Position numbers and translations under genes: made by a program. Source: Acidobacteriota bacterium (lineage in GTDB: Bacteria; Acidobacteriota; Terriglobia; Terriglobales; Acidobacteriaceae). Taken from it: a stretch of 64,000 nucleotides of DNA. Positions 17,360 through 27,071 of the stretch are shown one piece after another. The notes beneath the pieces were generated by a model. It saw only the letters and a program-made list of their open reading frames with translations. It was not told where the DNA came from and ran no database searches. The DNA lies in assembly GCA_013289795.1 (NCBI GenBank), contig JABCZH010000002.1, positions 248,001 through 312,000 of the forward strand, given 5' to 3'. Position 1 is the stretch's first letter, and every line of letters starts with the position of its first letter.

Positions 17360-18898
17360 ATGTCCAGCTCGCCCCGGTTGCACTATCCGCAGGAGACCAA
17401 TTCGCGTTCAAGCGCATACAATGGCGCGGTGAGCATGCCACAACAAATCAGGGCGGGCATGAGGGACATCTGGAAACAGTGGGAAGGCCGGGTTGTCGAT
17501 GGAGTATTTCCATTGCAACGCTTCCTGGGAGGCTCCGACCGCAGCGCTGTGTTCCTGACACAGTACGGTCAGGGCGTGGCGCAAAGGGCTGTGATCAAGC
17601 TCGTTTTGGTTGATCCGAACACAGCTGATGCCCAGCTTTTTCGATGGAGGCTGGCGACGAAATTGCCCTCCCCCGGGCTGATCCGCATCTTCACCATGGG
17701 CGAGTCGAAACTGGATGCCACCGAGCTGCTCTACCTCGTGATGGAGTGCGCGGACGAGGATCTGGCACAGATTCTTCCCGAGCGGTCGCTGACCCCGCAG
17801 GAGACGCAGGACATGCTCCTCCCGGTGCTGGAGACTCTGGCATACGTTCACAGCCAGGGTTTTATCCATGGAAACGTAAGTCCCTCCAACATCGTGGCGG
17901 TCGCGGATTGCGTGAAGATGTCGAGTGACAGCCTTTGCGCTTTGCAAGAGGCGGCCAAGTGTGAGCGTGGAGTGTCCCGCTATGCGGCGCCGGAAGTAGC
18001 CCAAGGATCAATTTCAACCGCGTCCGATGTCTGGTCGCTCGGAATGACGCTGGTCGAGGTGCTCACACAGCGGCTGCCTGCTGCGGATCCGGCACGACCG
18101 GGCGCCGTGGTCCTGCCCGACGGAATGCCAGAACCATTCTTGGGTGTCGCAAAACAATGTCTGCAATCAGACCCTCTGCAGCGATGCACGATTGCTGACG
18201 TTGCGGCACAGCTCAAGCCTGTGCCGGCTGCGACTCGGGTAAGGGAAACGTTGGCACCCGCGGCTCACAAGAGACAATTTCTAGCCAGGTGGCTGATGGC
18301 GGCGGTCGCGGCAGGTTTGGTGGCGCTGTTATGGAAGTCCAGTTGGACGAAGAGGACATCCAATCCGCCGGATCGGCCGGCACAGGTAGGGTCGAGCCAA
18401 GGGCAGTCCGGGGGTGCCATTCAGTCAGTGTTACCGAAGCCAAGTCCAGGGGCACCGGCAGGAAACCAGGCCGGGGAAACTAGGGAACCAACGGCCTCGA
18501 CCGCCGCTGCGCCTATGGCTGCGACTGTGCCCTCCGGAACCGCGCCAAAGAGTGAAGCAGCGCCTGATCTCAATGGCAGCACTGCAACCGGGCCTAAGGT
18601 GCTGGGTGTGGTTCATGCCGTCATGCCCGAGGTGTCCCGGAGCGCGCGCAATACCATCGAAGGTAAAGTGAGAGTGCGAGTACGAGTCCAGGTGGACGCC
18701 TCCGGCAACGTGGTGTCCGCCAAGCTGGACTCGCATGGCCCCAGCAAGTATTTCGCACGCCTCGCCCTGGAGGCCGCTCAAGGCTGGAAGTTTACTCCGG
18801 TACAAGCCCAGGGACAGTACGTCGCGAGCGAATGGGCTTTAAGGTTCGTTTTCAGCCGCAGCGATACTGTCGTCGTGCCGAAGCAAATCACCCCTTAG
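17360..18898 (+). CDS. Pseudokinase with membrane anchor and TonB C-terminal domain
   Basis: Layout: a kinase-like domain of about 250 residues, a membrane helix (WLMAAVAAGLVALLW), a Pro/Ala/Ser-rich linker, then a TonB-type C-terminal domain (VSRSARNTIEGKVRVRVRVQVDASGNVVSAKLDSHGPSKYFARLALEAAQGWKFTP). The kinase fold is recognisable from AVIKLVL, YLVMECADEDL, YAAPEV and DVWSLGMTLVEVLT. The catalytic loop reads HGNVSPSN instead of HRDxKPxN, so the catalytic Asp is Asn, and no DFG follows. It is therefore probably catalytically dead and may act as a sensor or scaffold linked to the periplasm. Start is uncertain: ATG 17360 or 17435 (MPQQIRAGMRDIW, with GGTGAG upstream). A frame open back to 17084 crosses the repeat and looks non-coding. 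Confidence 0.75.
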   Translation: MSSSPRLHYPQETNSRSSAYNGAVSMPQQIRAGMRDIWKQWEGRVVDGVFPLQRFLGGSDRSAVFLTQYGQGVAQRAVIKLVLVDPNTADAQLFRWRLATKLPSPGLIRIFTMGESKLDATELLYLVMECADEDLAQILPERSLTPQETQDMLLPVLETLAYVHSQGFIHGNVSPSNIVAVADCVKMSSDSLCALQEAAKCERGVSRYAAPEVAQGSISTASDVWSLGMTLVEVLTQRLPAADPARPGAVVLPDGMPEPFLGVAKQCLQSDPLQRCTIADVAAQLKPVPAATRVRETLAPAAHKRQFLARWLMAAVAAGLVALLWKSSWTKRTSNPPDRPAQVGSSQGQSGGAIQSVLPKPSPGAPAGNQAGETREPTASTAAAPMAATVPSGTAPKSEAAPDLNGSTATGPKVLGVVHAVMPEVSRSARNTIEGKVRVRVRVQVDASGNVVSAKLDSHGPSKYFARLALEAAQGWKFTPVQAQGQYVASEWALRFVFSRSDTVVVPKQITP

Positions 18899-18910
18899 GT
18901 AGATCTGAAG

Positions 18911-19111
18911 TCACACCCTAAACGGTACGGTCAGCAGTCGCGCGGGCAGCGTTACCACTGCCCACACCACCTTCAAAGCTCCCTCGACCGCAATCCCGAC
19001 CAGTCGGAATGGCAACAAGAATAGCCACACCAGCGGATACAGGATCAGCGCGAGCATGGCCAGCGGCCAGCAGATCAAGAATAGGATGCACCACAGAAAG
19101 AAGGCAGCCAT
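18911..19111 (-). CDS. Small hydrophobic membrane protein
   Basis: A 66-residue protein consisting almost entirely of two or three hydrophobic segments (MAAFFLWCILFLICWPLAMLALILYPLVWLFLLPF, then GIAVEGALKVVWAVVTLPARLL). I do not know a function. The existence of a diverged second copy at 17068-17277 with a preserved core protein sequence supports it as a real gene. It converges on the pseudokinase gene, 12 bases away. Confidence 0.6.
   Translation of the reverse strand: MAAFFLWCILFLICWPLAMLALILYPLVWLFLLPFRLVGIAVEGALKVVWAVVTLPARLLTVPFRV
18942..19033. repeat. Direct repeat, copy 2 (92 bp)
   Basis: Partner of 17153-17244; lies within the intact small membrane-protein gene, so this copy is probably the parent. 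Confidence 0.85.
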
Positions 19112-19188
19112 GGTTGACCTCGTTATGTCTCTGACTTATTTTACGTAGAATCCGGCCGAGAAGTTCCGTGCGCCAAAAGCAAAACCTT

Positions 19189-19220
19189 CACCACAGGGGG
19201 CACAGAGGCCACAGAGGAAC
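19189..19220. repeat. Intergenic ACAGAGG-type repeat
   Basis: Short run of CACAG and ACAGAGG units (CACCACAGGGGGCACAGAGG and on), related to the hairpin-forming copy at 42513-42590. Here only one arm is present, directly after the stop of the minus-strand hydrolase gene. Confidence 0.6.
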
Positions 19221-19221
19221 A

Positions 19222-19881
19222 TCACGCAGCCAGATGTTGATTCAGAAACGCCAGCGTGCGCAGGCCGGAATCTCGCCAGATTTCCCCGCTGAAGCCGTGG
19301 CCCACGCCGGGGTAGATCTTCATTTCGTACGGAATCTGCTTCTTCTCCAGCATTTGCTGTAGATGATAGGCTTCGGCGACGGGCACGGTTGCATCCTGCT
19401 CACCGTGCAGGATTAGCACCGGGCAGAAACGGCGCATGAACAGCTTCATCTCTTTAGGAAAACCGCCGAAGTAGTCCACCACAATCTTGACGCGGGAATC
19501 GATGGCGGCGGCTGAGAGGGCGAGATAGGCTCCGAGAGAAAACCCAAGCAGGCCGATGCGCTCGGGATCGACCGACGGCTGACGGGCCACGAAGCTGACT
19601 GCATCCCAAAGAGTTTTCATCCAGGCGGGGAAATGGCGGAAGACGGTTTGCAGGCTGTCGATCTGGGCGGTTTCAGTGCGCTCGAAATAATGCAGCACGT
19701 ACACGGCATAACCTTGAGCGGCCAGAAGGCTGGCGGGTTCGGCCATGCTGGCATGGCCGCCGCCGGAACCATGCAGTCCGATGATCGCGGGAAAGCGCTG
19801 CCCGTTGGCCGAAGGCAAGAAACAATCCAGGCGAATGCTTTTGCCGCCGCTGTCGAAAGCGAGTTGGGATTGGGAGAACAA
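19222..19881 (-). CDS. Dienelactone hydrolase-family protein (Ser nucleophile)
   Basis: Alpha/beta hydrolase of 219 residues without signal peptide, so cytoplasmic. The fold is clear: IIGLHGSGGGHASMAEPASLLAAQGYAVYVLHYF, elbow LLGFSLGAYLALSAA, acid loop LILHGEQDATVPVAEAYHLQQML and His in YPGVGHGFSGEIW. The nucleophile is Ser (GFSLG) where classical dienelactone hydrolases have Cys, so an ester or peptide-like substrate is more likely. It lies downstream of mtnA, separated by a hairpin-forming repeat. Confidence 0.8.
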   Translation of the reverse strand: MFSQSQLAFDSGGKSIRLDCFLPSANGQRFPAIIGLHGSGGGHASMAEPASLLAAQGYAVYVLHYFERTETAQIDSLQTVFRHFPAWMKTLWDAVSFVARQPSVDPERIGLLGFSLGAYLALSAAAIDSRVKIVVDYFGGFPKEMKLFMRRFCPVLILHGEQDATVPVAEAYHLQQMLEKKQIPYEMKIYPGVGHGFSGEIWRDSGLRTLAFLNQHLAA

Positions 19882-19892
19882 ATCTTGCGCTC

Positions 19893-19983
19893 AGCATTCA
19901 GCATTCAGCAATCAGCATTCAGCCCTTTTAGGATCAGCACGAGCCCAGCCTGACTGAATGCTGATTGCTGAGTGCTGAATGCT
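19893..19983. repeat. Inverted repeat of AGCATTC units between mtnA and hydrolase genes
   Basis: The left arm 19893-19923 is built of AGCATTC and AGCAATC units. The right arm 19953-19983 is its reverse complement at 29 of 31 positions by eye. The 29-base centre would be the loop of a long hairpin. The right arm reaches into the mtnA stop codon, so the structure may end or stabilise mtnA transcripts. Confidence 0.8.
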
Positions 19984-21034
19984 AGCCACTCATTGCCGCC
20001 TGCCCCGCCAATCTCGCCAACGTCTCTCCGTAAGGCGCTCGGGCGATGCCGCGCTCGGTCACGATGGCGGTCACGTACTTGGCCGGAGTGACGTCGAATG
20101 CGGGATTTTCCACCGCGACTCCGTCGGGCACCATCTGCTTGCCAGCGATGTGGGTGACTTCTTTGGTGTTGCGCTGCTCGATGGGAATCTTGCTTCCGTC
20201 GGGCATTTCCATGTCTATTGTTGAGAATGGCGCTGCCACGTAGAACGGGATGTCATGTTCTTTGGCCAGCACTGCGACGGTATAGGTCCCGATCTTGTTG
20301 GCGACGTCGCCGTTGGCGGCAATGCGGTCGGCGCCCACGACAATCGCAGCGATCTTTCCCTGCTTCATCATGGCCCCAGCCATGTTGTCGGAGATCACCG
20401 TGGTTGGGATTCCGTCTTTCATCAGCTCCCAGGCGGTCAAGCGAGAGCCTTGTAGGAACGGCCTGGTCTCGTCGGCGTAGACGTGGATCTTCTTGCCTTG
20501 CTCGACGGCAGCGCGAATCACGCCCAGCGCGGTTCCATAGCCGCAGGTGGCAAGCGCTCCGGCGTTGCAATGGGTGAGCACGCCGCCGCTGGGGGGCATG
20601 AGCATGGCGCCAAAGCGCCCCATGGCCTGGTTGGCGGCAATGTCCTCGGCGTGCATGCGTTGGGCTTCTTCGATGATGGCCTTTTTGATTTCTGGCAGCG
20701 GACGAACTCTGAGGGCTTCGAACTTCTCGCGCATTCGGCGAATAGCCCAAAAGAGATTGACGGCTGTGGGCCGAGTCTGCCCGATGACTTCGCAGCAACG
20801 CTCGAACTCCGGCTTCAACTCGCCAACGGTTTTCGCTTTCGAGTGCTGGACTCCCAGCGCGATGCCCATGGCGGCAGCCACGCCAATCGCGGGCGCGCCG
20901 CGCACCACCATGTTGCGGATCACGTCGGCAACTTGATCACAGGTCCGGCAGGTGACGTAGGTCTCTTCCATGGGCAGCTTCGTCTGATCGATGAAGCGTA
21001 CGCCGGATTCGGTCCATTCGAGGGTTTGAATCAT
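19982..21034 (-). CDS. mtnA: S-methyl-5-thioribose-1-phosphate isomerase
   Basis: Methionine salvage enzyme that converts methylthioribose-1-phosphate to methylthioribulose-1-phosphate. The 350-residue product has [17 protein letters not shown], the active-site Cys in [38 protein letters not shown], the acid in [20 protein letters not shown] and [14 protein letters not shown]. These separate it from the related eIF2B subunits. No other methionine-salvage genes are next to it. It is upstream of the hairpin repeat and downstream of pyrE on the same strand. Confidence 0.93.
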   Translation of the reverse strand: MIQTLEWTESGVRFIDQTKLPMEETYVTCRTCDQVADVIRNMVVRGAPAIGVAAAMGIALGVQHSKAKTVGELKPEFERCCEVIGQTRPTAVNLFWAIRRMREKFEALRVRPLPEIKKAIIEEAQRMHAEDIAANQAMGRFGAMLMPPSGGVLTHCNAGALATCGYGTALGVIRAAVEQGKKIHVYADETRPFLQGSRLTAWELMKDGIPTTVISDNMAGAMMKQGKIAAIVVGADRIAANGDVANKIGTYTVAVLAKEHDIPFYVAAPFSTIDMEMPDGSKIPIEQRNTKEVTHIAGKQMVPDGVAVENPAFDVTPAKYVTAIVTERGIARAPYGETLARLAGQAAMSG

Positions 21035-21071
21035 GTTTCGGTCGTTGGTCGTTGATCTTTGGTCTTGGCCG

Positions 21072-21758
21072 CTACATCCTGTGCGCGGCGCAGCGATTCC
21101 TCGGCATGTTGGTCACGGCTTGCCGACCGCACACTTCGCATATTGCGGCCACAGCGAAAGTTGGAGAAGAAGCCACGCCTCTGGTGGTTCGACGCACCTT
21201 AACGGGCTTGTGAACTTTTCTTACATCATTCGCAGTGAAGATAGCCACGAACGGCGCCGGCGACGCAGCCTGCTCCACGTTTGGACGGCCGTTGGCTTCT
21301 TCGCGTTCCACCAGGCACATCACTCCGATGACTTTGAATCCGAACTCGCGCGCCGCTTCAATCGCCTGAACCGTGGAAGCTCCGGTGGTGCAAACGTCGT
21401 CGACGATCACGACACGCGCGCCAGGTTCGCGAAAGCCTTCGATCCGCTGGCCGGTTCCGTGCTGCTTCTCGCCTTTCCTCACCAGAAAGCCGTTAATCTT
21501 TCCACTGGCCACGGCAACGGACACGACAATCGGATCGGCGCCCATGGTCAGTCCGCCGATGGCTCGCGGCTTCCATCTCTGCTTCGTTATTTCTTGCAGA
21601 AACACCTTACCTGTCAGCCGTGCGCCGCGTGCGTCGAGCGTAGTGGTACGGCAGTCCACGTAGTAGTCGCTGGTGCCGCCGGACGAGAGCTTGAACTCCC
21701 CCAGACGAAACGACTTCTTGGCTAACAGGCGTAGCAGTTCCTGGCGGGCGGAAGGCAT
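21072..21758 (-). CDS. pyrE: Orotate phosphoribosyltransferase
   Basis: Pyrimidine synthesis: joins orotate to PRPP. The N-terminal part has [21 protein letters not shown], the central [14 protein letters not shown], and the PRPP loop [25 protein letters not shown]. At 228 residues it is somewhat longer than usual. The C-terminal 60 residues are atypical and end [22 protein letters not shown], a cysteine-rich tail with a CxxC pair. A 37-base low-complexity spacer separates it from mtnA. Confidence 0.9.
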   Translation of the reverse strand: MPSARQELLRLLAKKSFRLGEFKLSSGGTSDYYVDCRTTTLDARGARLTGKVFLQEITKQRWKPRAIGGLTMGADPIVVSVAVASGKINGFLVRKGEKQHGTGQRIEGFREPGARVVIVDDVCTTGASTVQAIEAAREFGFKVIGVMCLVEREEANGRPNVEQAASPAPFVAIFTANDVRKVHKPVKVRRTTRGVASSPTFAVAAICEVCGRQAVTNMPRNRCAAHRM

Positions 21759-21810
21759 GAATTCTTAAGATAACAGCGGGTGGCGGCTAGTGGCTAGTCG
21801 CGGGCTTGCA

Positions 21811-22689
21811 CTATTGGGTCAACCGCTCCAGGTGTCGAAAGCCGTCGGTGCCGACAAAGAGCGCCACCGAAAGCGTGGTGTTGTAGGCGACGTGAATCAG
21901 AAAGCCTGGTGCGACGGACTTAGTTACGGCGCGAGTGATGGTCAGTGTCAATCCGACGAGAAAGACCACCAGTACCGGCCCCCACGCATGTCCTAATTGC
22001 GGGGCGTGGATGAGGCCAAAACTGGCGGCGGTGAGGACGATGGCTGCCGCGGTTCCCAGGCGGCGTACCAGCACCGGATAGAGAAAACCCCGAAAAAACA
22101 ATTCCTCCATCAGAGGAGCTACGGCCGTGCCGAAGAGCGACAGCGTCCAGGCCTCCTGCGCGGTGCGGAAGAAGCGGTCCATGGGCAGCTCTTTAGGCAT
22201 GGGTAGCAGATGGGCGAAAGCCTGAAGCGTCACCGACAACATAAACCCAACCACCAGGTACACCGGCCAGTTCCGGGGCCATCGCCAACGTAGTTCGCGC
22301 CAGAAATCTTGGCCGGGAACGCGCTTGACCAGAGCCACCATGAAGCCCAGAACCAGAAGATAAGCGAGCAACTGCGCCGCGACCGTGACCAGCGGGAACT
22401 GTGCGACCTCAACGAATGCGGTATGCGGATAAAGAAGGCGTTGAACCACGACGGCTGACAGCAGTAGAAAAATGACGATGGAAACGACTGTGAGCAGGGC
22501 GATCTGGAGCAGGTCCCAACCACTCCAGACGGGATTCTCGGACGGTGCGGGTGTGGCCGGAACTGGCGATTCCGGAAACGAGGGAGCGCCTGGATCAGGC
22601 CACGGATTTTGGAAAGAAGACACGGGATGGAATATCTCGAATTTACACGAAAAGAAGAGGTAGTGCAGGGAGCGACCAAAAGCCTTCAT
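21811..22689 (-). CDS. CPBP-family intramembrane glutamic protease
   Basis: Membrane protease family related to Rce1 and bacteriocin-immunity proteins. About seven or eight membrane segments are visible. The three family motifs are present: EELFFRG (motif 1), FGLIHAP (motif 2) and HVAYN (motif 3). I set the start at the ATG at 22689 (MKAFGRSLHYLFF). The frame is open further back to 22896, but that part overlaps the uvrA 3' end and has no hydrophobic or family-like sequence. A proline-rich stretch (PDPGAPSFPESPVPATPAPSE) precedes the first helix. Substrate unknown. Confidence 0.82.
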   Translation of the reverse strand: MKAFGRSLHYLFFSCKFEIFHPVSSFQNPWPDPGAPSFPESPVPATPAPSENPVWSGWDLLQIALLTVVSIVIFLLLSAVVVQRLLYPHTAFVEVAQFPLVTVAAQLLAYLLVLGFMVALVKRVPGQDFWRELRWRWPRNWPVYLVVGFMLSVTLQAFAHLLPMPKELPMDRFFRTAQEAWTLSLFGTAVAPLMEELFFRGFLYPVLVRRLGTAAAIVLTAASFGLIHAPQLGHAWGPVLVVFLVGLTLTITRAVTKSVAPGFLIHVAYNTTLSVALFVGTDGFRHLERLTQ

Positions 22690-22750
22690 CAAGAGGTCGC
22701 CGAGAAATGCTGCGGAGATCGCAGAGAAAGACTCGGGACTTCCGCGTAGA

Positions 22751-25552
22751 TCACGCCGTCGAAAGACTCTTCTCGGCGTTCCTGCCGAAGTACTGTGCCA
22801 GCGCCTGGCCGGTGTACGACTTCTTGTTTCTTGCCACTTGCTCGGGGGGACCCTGGGCCACGACTCGACCGCCGTCCTCGCCGCCCTCGGGGCCAAGGTC
22901 GATGATCCAATCGGCGTTCCGGATCACATCCAGATTGTGTTCGATGATGATGATGGTGTTGCCGAGATCGGTGAGGCGGTGCAACACGTCGAGCAGTTTT
23001 CTCACGTCGTCGAAGTGCAGTCCGGTGGTTGGCTCGTCGAGCAGATAGAGCGTCTTTCCGGTTTGGCGCTTGCTTAACTCTCGCGCCAGCTTTATGCGCT
23101 GAGCTTCGCCGCCGGAGAGCGTCACGGCCGATTGCCCGAGGTGAATGTATCCCAGGCCGACATCCACCAGGGTTTGCAGTTTCTGCTTCACCTGCGGGAT
23201 ATTTTCGAGAATCGGCAAAGCGTCGGCAACCGGACTCTCGAGTAGATCGGCGATTGAGCATCCCTTGTATTTCACGGCCAGCGTCTCGTGGTTGTAACGC
23301 TTGCCACCGCAGACTTCGCACAGCACATACACATCGGGGAGAAAATTCATTTCGATGCGGCGCTGGCCTTCGCCCTGGCAAGCTTCGCAACGGCCCCCGC
23401 ATACGTTGAAAGAGAACCGGCCCGGCTTGTATCCGCGTTCGCGCGACTCGGGCAGCATGGCATAGAGATCGCGAATCTGGGCAAACACTCCGGTGTAGGT
23501 GGCTGGATTCGAGCGCGGCGTGCGCCCGATGGGGGATTGATCGATGCGGATGACTTTGTCAACGTTCTCTGCGCCGGTGATGGCCTTATGCGTCCCCGGC
23601 TCTTCACGCGAGCGATACAGAGCCTTGGCCAGCGCGCGATACAGAATGTCATTTACCAACGTTGATTTGCCTGAACCGGATACGCCGGTCACTACCGTCA
23701 TCACGCCCAGGGGAAACGTCACATCGAGATTCTTAAGATTGTTTTGCCGGGCTCCCAGAATGGTGATGCCAGCGCCATTCGTGCGGCGGCGTTGCGCCTT
23801 CATTTCGATGTGCGTTCGCCCCGAAATGTAAGCCCCAGTGAGCGACGCGGGCACATTCATGATTTCTTGCGGAGTGCCGTGGGCTACCAGCTGGCCGCCA
23901 TGCCGTCCGGCCCCGGGGCCGAGGTCGATCACGTAGTCGGCGCGGTTGATGGTTTCTTCGTCATGCTCGACAACTAAGACAGTATTGCCGAGGTCGCGCA
24001 GTTCTTCCAATGCGTGCAGCAAGCGGTCGTTGTCGCGGTGGTGAAGGCCGATGGAGGGCTCGTCGAGAACGTAAAGAACGCCGCGCAGCTTCGATCCGAT
24101 CTGCGTGGCGAGGCGAATGCGCTGGCCCTCACCGCCGGAAAGCGTCGCTGCCGAACGGTCGAGCGAAATGTAACCCAGCCCAACGGCGTCCAGGAATTGC
24201 AATCGCTCGACGATCTCATGCACGATTCGGCTGGCGATGAGCGCTTCCCTTCCCGTGAGCTTGATTCTTCTGGCGGCTTCCAGTGCACGGGAAACCGGCA
24301 GTCCAGTGAATTCCGCAATGGACATGCCGTTGACCTTGACCGCCAAGCTTTCCGGACGCAGCCTCTGGCCCTTGCAGAAGGGACATTCCGTGGCCGACAT
24401 GTAGTCGAGCAGGAAATCGCGATAACCGTCGGAACTCGATTCCTCGAGAGCGCGCTTTAGATAGGCCAGAATGCCTACGAATCCAGTCTTGCCGCTCTTG
24501 CCCGCCTCTCCGTTGAGCAGCAGGCTCTGGATCTTCTCGGGAAATCTCTCGAAGGGCATGCTCAGGTCGAAGCCGTGGGCCGCAGCGGTGATCTGCAACA
24601 TGTGAACCAGATTGTGTGAGGCTGAACCCGGGCCCAGCCCGCCATCGAGCAAAGGCTTGGACCAATCGGTGATGACCTTGCCGGGATCGAAGTCGTAGCG
24701 GCTGCCGAGTCCGTGACATTCGGGGCAAGCACCGTAGGCGCTATTGAATGAGAACGACCGCGGTTCGAGTTGCGGCACGCTGACGCCGCAATCCGGACAG
24801 GCCAGCTTCTCCGAATAAAGCTGCTCATCTCCACCGACCACTGCGAGCTGCACCAACCCGCCAGCCAGTTTCATGGCCAAGCCTACAGAAAGCTCCAGGC
24901 GATGTTCAATTCCCGGCTTCACCAACAGCCGGTCTACCACGACTTCAATGGTATGGTTCTTGCGCTTGTCGAGTGGAATGTCGTCGTCCAGATTGACCAA
25001 TTCGCCATCGATGCGGGCCCGGGTAAAACCGTGCTGGACCAGTTTCTCCATTTCCTTTTTGAATTCGCCTTTGCGGCCGCGCACGATGGGCGCAAGAACC
25101 ATGATCCTGTCCTCGGGCGTCAGCGCCATGACCCGCTGCACAATCTGCTCCGCCGACTGCCGGGCGATGGCGCGACCGCATTTGGGGCAATGCGGCGATC
25201 CGATGGAGGCAAAAAGAAGGCGAAGGTAGTCGTAGATCTCGGTGATCGTCCCGACGGTAGAGCGCGGGCTGCGGCTGGTGGTTTTCTGTTCAATTGAGAT
25301 CGACGGGCTGAGGCCGTCGATGGCATCCACGTCGGGACGCTCCATCTGGTCCAGAAACTGGCGCGCGTAGGCGGAAAGCGTCTCCACGTAACGGCGCTGG
25401 CCCTCGGCGTAGATGGTGTCGAAAGCGAGCGAGGACTTGCCTGAGCCGCTCAAACCGGTGATTACCGTCAGGGCATTGCGGGGGATGTCAACGTCGATGT
25501 TCTTTAGATTGTGCTGGCGCGCCCCGCGCACCGAAATCTTCGTGATTGCCAT
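22751..25552 (-). CDS. uvrA: UvrA, excinuclease ABC subunit A
   Basis: DNA damage recognition ATPase of nucleotide excision repair; works as a dimer with UvrB. The 933-residue protein has two ABC cassettes: Walker [13 protein letters not shown] and [12 protein letters not shown], with signatures [12 protein letters not shown] and [12 protein letters not shown]. Zinc modules include CPKC and CPDC...CPEC in the first half and CEAC...CEVC in the second. Length and domain order are normal. The ATG is followed by [24 protein letters not shown], the standard UvrA start. Confidence 0.96.
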   Translation of the reverse strand: MAITKISVRGARQHNLKNIDVDIPRNALTVITGLSGSGKSSLAFDTIYAEGQRRYVETLSAYARQFLDQMERPDVDAIDGLSPSISIEQKTTSRSPRSTVGTITEIYDYLRLLFASIGSPHCPKCGRAIARQSAEQIVQRVMALTPEDRIMVLAPIVRGRKGEFKKEMEKLVQHGFTRARIDGELVNLDDDIPLDKRKNHTIEVVVDRLLVKPGIEHRLELSVGLAMKLAGGLVQLAVVGGDEQLYSEKLACPDCGVSVPQLEPRSFSFNSAYGACPECHGLGSRYDFDPGKVITDWSKPLLDGGLGPGSASHNLVHMLQITAAAHGFDLSMPFERFPEKIQSLLLNGEAGKSGKTGFVGILAYLKRALEESSSDGYRDFLLDYMSATECPFCKGQRLRPESLAVKVNGMSIAEFTGLPVSRALEAARRIKLTGREALIASRIVHEIVERLQFLDAVGLGYISLDRSAATLSGGEGQRIRLATQIGSKLRGVLYVLDEPSIGLHHRDNDRLLHALEELRDLGNTVLVVEHDEETINRADYVIDLGPGAGRHGGQLVAHGTPQEIMNVPASLTGAYISGRTHIEMKAQRRRTNGAGITILGARQNNLKNLDVTFPLGVMTVVTGVSGSGKSTLVNDILYRALAKALYRSREEPGTHKAITGAENVDKVIRIDQSPIGRTPRSNPATYTGVFAQIRDLYAMLPESRERGYKPGRFSFNVCGGRCEACQGEGQRRIEMNFLPDVYVLCEVCGGKRYNHETLAVKYKGCSIADLLESPVADALPILENIPQVKQKLQTLVDVGLGYIHLGQSAVTLSGGEAQRIKLARELSKRQTGKTLYLLDEPTTGLHFDDVRKLLDVLHRLTDLGNTIIIIEHNLDVIRNADWIIDLGPEGGEDGGRVVAQGPPEQVARNKKSYTGQALAQYFGRNAEKSLSTA

Positions 25553-25760
25553 AAGCCCGAGACTAATGCCCTTCCGTAACGTGGACGAGTCAGCAGAAAT
25601 GGTGGAAAGTGAGGGTGCGCAACTCTACTCACGTATCTTATTTGCTAACAGCAGCCAGCGTCAACGCGGGTAGATTGAGAAGGCGCGCTGCCGGCGGGAA
25701 ACCGGCCGGAGAGTCGGAATTGCGGCTGCGGCAATTCATTCATAGGAAAGTGGGCTGAAC

Positions 25761-25952
25761 TTGGGTGGCTTGCTAAGTGCTTTTGTGCTCTTTTTCACAG
25801 TGCTCTTGGTGGTAGCAACTGGAATTCTGGCGGCTTATGCCGCCATCATTGGTATTCTGCACGCTCTCGCTCCTCGACGCTTCGCGCGTGCCAAAGAGGC
25901 CCCGTTGGTGGCTGCGGGTCAGACCCGCGCGGCTCACGCTGGCGGACATTGA
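25761..25952 (+). CDS. Putative small membrane protein (TTG start)
   Basis: A 63-residue reading frame with one strong hydrophobic segment (LLSAFVLFFTVLLVVATGILAAYAAIIGIL) followed by a basic tail. It begins with TTG; the purine-rich AGGAAAG about ten bases upstream could serve as ribosome site. It stands alone between uvrA and the STN gene. I do not recognise a family, and a chance frame cannot be excluded. Confidence 0.45.
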   Translation: MGGLLSAFVLFFTVLLVVATGILAAYAAIIGILHALAPRRFARAKEAPLVAAGQTRAAHAGGH

Positions 25953-26107
25953 GATTCTCTTCCTCTGAATATTCTGCGCTGACTAAATGAGCGAGCCTCG
26001 GCCCGGCGCTGATCAAAGGACCTAGAACATCCATTGCGTGTGAGAAGGGCGCCTGGCAACCGGCAGGGCGATCCGACCCATGGGGTTTATCGCCGGCCGA
26101 GCCGCCA

Positions 26108-26935
26108 TTACTGCGGCTGGGCTGGTTGGATGCCGCCGGGCGCGGGCAGTCCGCGTGGAATTTGCAAGCCTGGGTTAATTCCCAACTGCTGCTGGCGTTG
26201 TTGAATCTGTTGTTGAATCTCCTGCTGATGCTGCTGCATATCCTGCAACATCTGTTCCGGAGTCCGGGTGTTGGCCGCGGGCTGCTGCCCGAAAGGATTT
26301 TGGGCCTGGTCCTCGGCCGGAGTTGCCGGGTCTTCGGCAAACAGGTTGTTTTCTTCCGGCGCCTGATCGCCCTGGTCCTCGGCCGCCATCTCGGGGTTGT
26401 CCGCCGGCCCGGGAGGAATGGCGGAGGCAGTTTCGGTCGCGGGCGCAGCCTGTTCAGTGGTGCCGGACTTGAGCGTAAGGATCACATGCTCAAGCGCGTC
26501 GGGATTAGTAGCCGACCCCAGCAAAACATAGTTGAAATGAGATCCGTTCAGCAGAGCGGACAAGACGTCCCGCGCCGGGCCGGGGCCAAAATTGCCGGCC
26601 ACGCGCTCGGTGGCGTTAGCAGGAACCTCTACTGCGGCGCCGGTCTGATTGCGCACTGCCCGCAGGATGTCCCCCAGAGTGCAATTCTGCGCGCTGATGG
26701 TCAACCGCCCGCCGCGGAAACTGACCTGCGGAGGCGTCGCTGGCATTTGCTCCGGCCGAAGCGGCATGGTAGGCGCTGGTTGAGACGGAACAACGGCGCG
26801 CACTGGCGGCGCAACTCGGGCCGGTCGACGCGAAGCAGCTGCTGGCGCTGGATCAACCGGCTCCCACTGCATAGCTAGACACGAGCCCACCGCAAGACAA
26901 ATCGTAGTCGCAACCAGCCAAACTCGACGCTGCAT
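26108..26935 (-). CDS. Exported STN-domain (secretin/TonB short N-terminal) protein with Q-rich tail
   Basis: A 275-residue exported protein. N-terminal hydrophobic signal: RRVWLVATTICLAVGSCLA. After a Pro/Ala-rich stretch comes an STN-like domain (LTISAQNCTLGDILRAVRNQTGAAVEVPANATERVAGNF, then ARDVLSALLNGSHFNYVLLG), the fold found at the N-terminus of secretins and TonB receptors. No secretin or receptor domain follows; instead there is an acidic linker and a Gln-rich tail (MLQDMQQHQQEIQQQIQQRQQQ). I chose the ATG at 26935; the open frame further upstream is not protein-like. It lies downstream of the VWA gene on the same strand. Confidence 0.7.
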   Translation of the reverse strand: MQRRVWLVATTICLAVGSCLAMQWEPVDPAPAAASRRPARVAPPVRAVVPSQPAPTMPLRPEQMPATPPQVSFRGGRLTISAQNCTLGDILRAVRNQTGAAVEVPANATERVAGNFGPGPARDVLSALLNGSHFNYVLLGSATNPDALEHVILTLKSGTTEQAAPATETASAIPPGPADNPEMAAEDQGDQAPEENNLFAEDPATPAEDQAQNPFGQQPAANTRTPEQMLQDMQQHQQEIQQQIQQRQQQLGINPGLQIPRGLPAPGGIQPAQPQ

Positions 26936-27071
26936 TCGTACACCTGCTACTGGGAACGCTCGGCCCGTCCGGCCTTGCACACAAACTCCCCATGAAATTG
27001 TAGCACTGCCACTTGCCCACAATCCGGGGAAAAAGGGGCCGGAGAAGGGCGTTGGGTCTGGGCCTTCCGGC

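Noticed and set aside
19893-19983. CRISPR-like short repeats
   Set aside because: Units are tandem without spacers and degenerate; the structure is an inverted repeat, and no cas genes are present.
26126-26878. 250-residue plus-strand frame with Leu-rich start
   Set aside because: The leucine run is the antisense of the Gln-rich tail of the STN protein; not a membrane protein.
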